DNA from: UBA5026 sp949065595
Lineage (GTDB): Bacteria; Bacillota_I; Bacilli_A; RF39; UBA660
Direction of reading: 5' to 3'
Assembly (NCBI GenBank): GCA_949065595.1
Contig: CARSXK010000036.1
Coordinates: 1-7,580 of the forward strand
DNA length: 7,580 nucleotides
Part shown: piece by piece, positions 6,353 to 7,580 of the stretch
Layout: each line of letters opens with the position of its first letter
Numbering within the stretch: the first letter of the stretch is position 1
Program-made: the position numbers and the translations under genes
The notes under the pieces: generated by a model
Told to the model about the DNA's origin: nothing
What the model saw: only the letters and a program-made list of their open reading frames with translations
The model's database searches: none

Positions 6353-6520
6353 ATGGCAAAAAAAGGTGAGAATAGAGAAAATATCACTTTAAAGTGTACA
6401 GTATGTAATGAAAAAAATTACCGTACTCCAAAAAACAAAAAAAATACAACTGCTCGTTTAGAATTAAACAAGTATTGTTCAAAATGCCAAAAGCATACAA
6501 CACATAAAGAAGAAAAATAA
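6353..6520 (+). CDS. rpmG: 50S ribosomal protein L33
   Basis: A 55-residue basic protein of the large ribosomal subunit, located near the E site. It begins MAKKGENRENITLKCTVC and contains the family features: C15-x-x-C18, the central N-Y-R-T-P-K-N-K-K stretch (22-30), LELNKYC and C42-x-x-C45. The two CxxC pairs make it the zinc-binding (C+) form, as opposed to the zinc-independent (C-) paralogue used under zinc limitation in several Firmicutes. The length is normal. A very strong ribosome site lies six bases before the ATG and a near-consensus promoter sits just upstream. The usual followers of one rpmG copy, secE and nusG, are absent; here a small unknown gene and efp follow. The stop overlaps a downstream ATG as TAATG (6518-6522). 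Confidence 0.96.
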   Translation: MAKKGENRENITLKCTVCNEKNYRTPKNKKNTTARLELNKYCSKCQKHTTHKEEK

Positions 6521-6533
6521 TGGTAGGGGGTTT

Positions 6534-6797
6534 ATTAAATCACAAATCATAGCAGATGAAATAATATTTAATATTATAACGGCTTTATCTTCCGCAACAG
6601 ATTATACTAATTTGATGAAATTACAAGCAAGTAGTATTTACATAAATCCCGTGGATGAAGTAGAAAAACCAAAGCAGAGGGTTTATACAAAGCAGTTAAC
6701 ACCAAAATCACAGTATGTGCAGCCAAATTTATATAACCAAAATCAAAGATGGAATCGCTCTCGTGAATCTAGCGGTGTAAATCCGAAAAACCAATAG
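6534..6797 (+). CDS. Small protein of unknown function between rpmG and efp; start uncertain
   Basis: I do not recognise this protein. The ATG at 6615 (or TTG at 6612) has no ribosome site. The same frame stays open upstream through a plausible amphipathic helix (KSQIIADEIIFNIITALSS) up to a strong AGGGGG (6525-6530). Used as is, the site points to a rare ATT start at 6534 (87 residues, spacing only three bases). Alternatively, one extra G in the G5 run (6526-6530) would put the ATG at 6520, overlapping the rpmG stop as TAATG, in frame and give 92 residues starting MVGGFIKSQ. The C-terminal half (from about PVDEVEKPKQRVY) is polar, rich in Gln, Asn, Pro and Tyr, and probably disordered. It ends TAG just before the efp ribosome site, so it sits inside the rpmG-efp unit. 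Whether it is intact, frameshifted or affected by a sequence error is open. Confidence 0.5.
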   Translation: MKSQIIADEIIFNIITALSSATDYTNLMKLQASSIYINPVDEVEKPKQRVYTKQLTPKSQYVQPNLYNQNQRWNRSRESSGVNPKNQ

Positions 6798-6812
6798 AAA
6801 GGAGTAAATCAA

Positions 6813-7370
6813 ATGATTGAAGTAAATGATATTAAAACTGGTATGACATTAATTATCGAAGATAATATTTATCAAGTAGTTGAATTTTTACATGTAAAAC
6901 CGGGTAAAGGGTCTGCTTTTATGAAGACAAAACTTAAGAATTTAAGAACTGGTGGAACCATTGAAAGAACATTTAATACCAATGTAAAATTTGAAAAAGC
7001 AAATATTGAAAAATCAAATGTTCAATATTTATATAATACTGGAGATACTTATTATTTCATGAATATGGAAACGTATGAGCAATTGGAATTATCAAGTGAC
7101 CAAATTGGAGATGATAAGAATTTTCTAATTGAAAATATGATGGTGATTGTTTCCTTTTTTAAAGGGGAATTATTGGGTGTTATTTTACCCGATAAAATTG
7201 AAATGACCATTACTTCTACAGAACCAGCAGTTAAAGGAAATACAACCAATAATGCTACAAAAGATGCTTATGTTGAAACAGGCCTTTTAGTACGTGTTCC
7301 ACTTTTTATCGAACAAGGAGAAAAGATATTAATTTCTACTAGTGATGGAAAGTATGTATCAAGAGCGTAA
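6813..7370 (+). CDS. efp: Translation elongation factor P
   Basis: A 185-residue protein that binds between the P and E sites of the ribosome and helps form peptide bonds at consecutive prolines. It has the three beta-barrel domains: KOW-like (about 1-64), central (about 65-127) and C-terminal OB (about 128-185). The loop HVKPGKGSAF (27-36) places Lys at the tip (K32), as in EF-P forms modified on lysine; the modifying enzyme is not in the window. ERTFNTNVKFEKANIE and the C-terminal ETGLLVRVPLFIEQGEKI are family hallmarks. AAAGGAG (6798-6804) precedes the ATG by eight bases. It is the last gene of the unit starting at rpmG, so L33 and EF-P, both acting near the ribosomal E site, would be co-expressed. 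The intrinsic terminator begins inside its last codons. Confidence 0.97.
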   Translation: MIEVNDIKTGMTLIIEDNIYQVVEFLHVKPGKGSAFMKTKLKNLRTGGTIERTFNTNVKFEKANIEKSNVQYLYNTGDTYYFMNMETYEQLELSSDQIGDDKNFLIENMMVIVSFFKGELLGVILPDKIEMTITSTEPAVKGNTTNNATKDAYVETGLLVRVPLFIEQGEKILISTSDGKYVSRA

Positions 7371-7380
7371 GCTCTTTTTT
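7361..7380 (+). terminator. efp: Rho-independent terminator of the rpmG-efp unit
   Basis: AAGAGC (7361-7366) pairs perfectly with GCTCTT (7371-7376) around a GTAA (GNRA type) tetraloop, followed by T to 7380. The left arm is coding sequence and the efp TAA stop lies in the loop. Confidence 0.8.
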
Positions 7381-7404
7381 ATTGGTTAGTTTATAAAAGT
7401 GATT

Positions 7405-7424
7405 ACAAAAAGAAACCTTTTTGT
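7405..7424. repeat. AT-rich perfect inverted repeat after efp
   Basis: ACAAAAAG (7405-7412) and CTTTTTGT (7417-7424) are separated by AAAC. The RNA hairpin would be weak and lacks a separate T tract beyond the stem. It could be a backup terminator or a binding site; sequence alone does not decide. Confidence 0.4.
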
Positions 7425-7442
7425 GATGAAGGTATAAGAGGC

Positions 7443-7471
7443 TTGATAAAGAAAAACAAATTTGCTACAAT
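7443..7471 (+). promoter_or_regulatory. Extended -10 promoter for a leader or small RNA at the right edge
   Basis: TTGATA (7443-7448), 17 bases, TACAAT (7466-7471) with an upstream TGC (7463-7465) forming an extended -10. This is among the best promoters in the window. Transcription should start near 7478, over a region with no gene until a possible ATG at 7570. Confidence 0.65.
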
Positions 7472-7535
7472 GAAATAGAAAAAGAATCATAGTATAGTTT
7501 ACAAATAGAAAAAAGAATATTTGCAAATTGTAAAC

Positions 7536-7545
7536 GGGGGGGGGG
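7536..7545 (+). repeat. Homopolymeric G10 tract
   Basis: Ten consecutive G in strongly AT-rich DNA, between the leader hairpin and the terminator loop. Such runs are prone to length change by polymerase slippage and also to sequencing error, so the exact count is uncertain. Confidence 0.9.
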
Positions 7546-7560
7546 TAATACCCTCTTTTT
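7541..7560 (+). terminator. Terminator-like hairpin built on the G10 tract
   Basis: GGGGGT (7541-7546) can pair with ACCCTC (7550-7555), with one G-U wobble and a three-base loop, and is followed by five T (7556-7560). The left arm is the last five bases of the G run, so extra or missing G would alter what else can pair with the T tract. Confidence 0.5.
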
Positions 7561-7580
7561 AGTGGTTGAATGAAAAAAGA

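Larger units (their letters stand above)
7478..7560 (+). ncRNA. Candidate untranslated leader or small RNA with alternative hairpins
   Basis: Between the promoter at 7443-7471 and a terminator-like hairpin ending at 7560 there is no reading frame with a ribosome site. GTTTACAA (7497-7504) can pair with TTGTAAAC (7528-7535), and CAAATA (7502-7507) can pair with TATTTG (7518-7523); the two share bases and exclude each other. A possible gene start, ATG at 7570 followed by Lys codons, lies ten bases after the T tract with only a weak ribosome site, so the element may be an attenuating leader. I do not recognise a known riboswitch or T-box class. Confidence 0.35.

Noticed and set aside
7052..7249. 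Minus-strand frame of 65 residues within efp
   Set aside because: It is antisense to a strongly conserved gene, with no ribosome site.
7478..7580. Known riboswitch or T-box leader
   Set aside because: No T-box sequence, aptamer core or other signature was recognisable, and the leader is short.
7570..7580. Start of a new gene (ATG and Lys codons)
   Set aside because: Only three full codons are in the window and the ribosome site is weak, so it is mentioned in the leader entry and not listed as a gene.

Overview
The window is AT-rich chromosomal DNA from a walled, low-GC Gram-positive bacterium. The housekeeping genes most resemble Bacilli, Erysipelotrichia or uncultured RF39-type Mollicutes relatives. 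Reasons: a pneumococcal PBP2b-like class B penicillin-binding protein, an Nfo (endonuclease IV) next to a YqfT/DUF2624-like gene as in Bacillus, strong AGGAGG-type ribosome sites, and standard codon use (TGG for Trp, no in-frame TGA). The species cannot be named from this sequence.

Left edge (1 to about 1500): a very AT-rich open frame whose last ~300 codons are the C-terminal half of a large serine recombinase (second half of the recombinase domain, Cys ribbon, coiled coil, terminal strand). Its first ~155 codons are not recombinase and look like a beta-rich surface-protein fragment. The catalytic domain is missing. I read this as the decayed end of an integrated element.

Collagen-like cluster (1482-2164, minus strand): two short intact Gly-X-Y proteins, followed by a third gene cut off after 'IPIGPT', where the element begins. 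The element therefore seems to sit inside the third collagen-like gene. A promoter upstream (2242-2271) would drive the cluster.

Housekeeping block (2302-7380): nfo on the plus strand with its own promoter. A convergent DUF2624-like gene overlaps its 3' end, and a probable nfo terminator lies inside that gene. Next, divergently transcribed, come a Fe/Mn superoxide dismutase and an overlapping class B PBP, probably translationally coupled. A strong promoter then starts a unit of rpmG (ribosomal protein L33, C+ form), an unrecognised small protein with a problematic start, and efp (elongation factor P), ending in a terminator that begins inside the last efp codons.

Right edge (7381-7580): no complete gene. 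It holds an AT-rich hairpin, a strong extended -10 promoter, and a short leader or small RNA with two mutually exclusive hairpins. A run of ten G forms one arm of a terminator-like hairpin just before a possible ATG at 7570.

Most worth following: the recombinase chimera and its insertion into a collagen-like gene, the G10 tract in an apparent attenuator, and the one-base problem at the start of the small gene between rpmG and efp.
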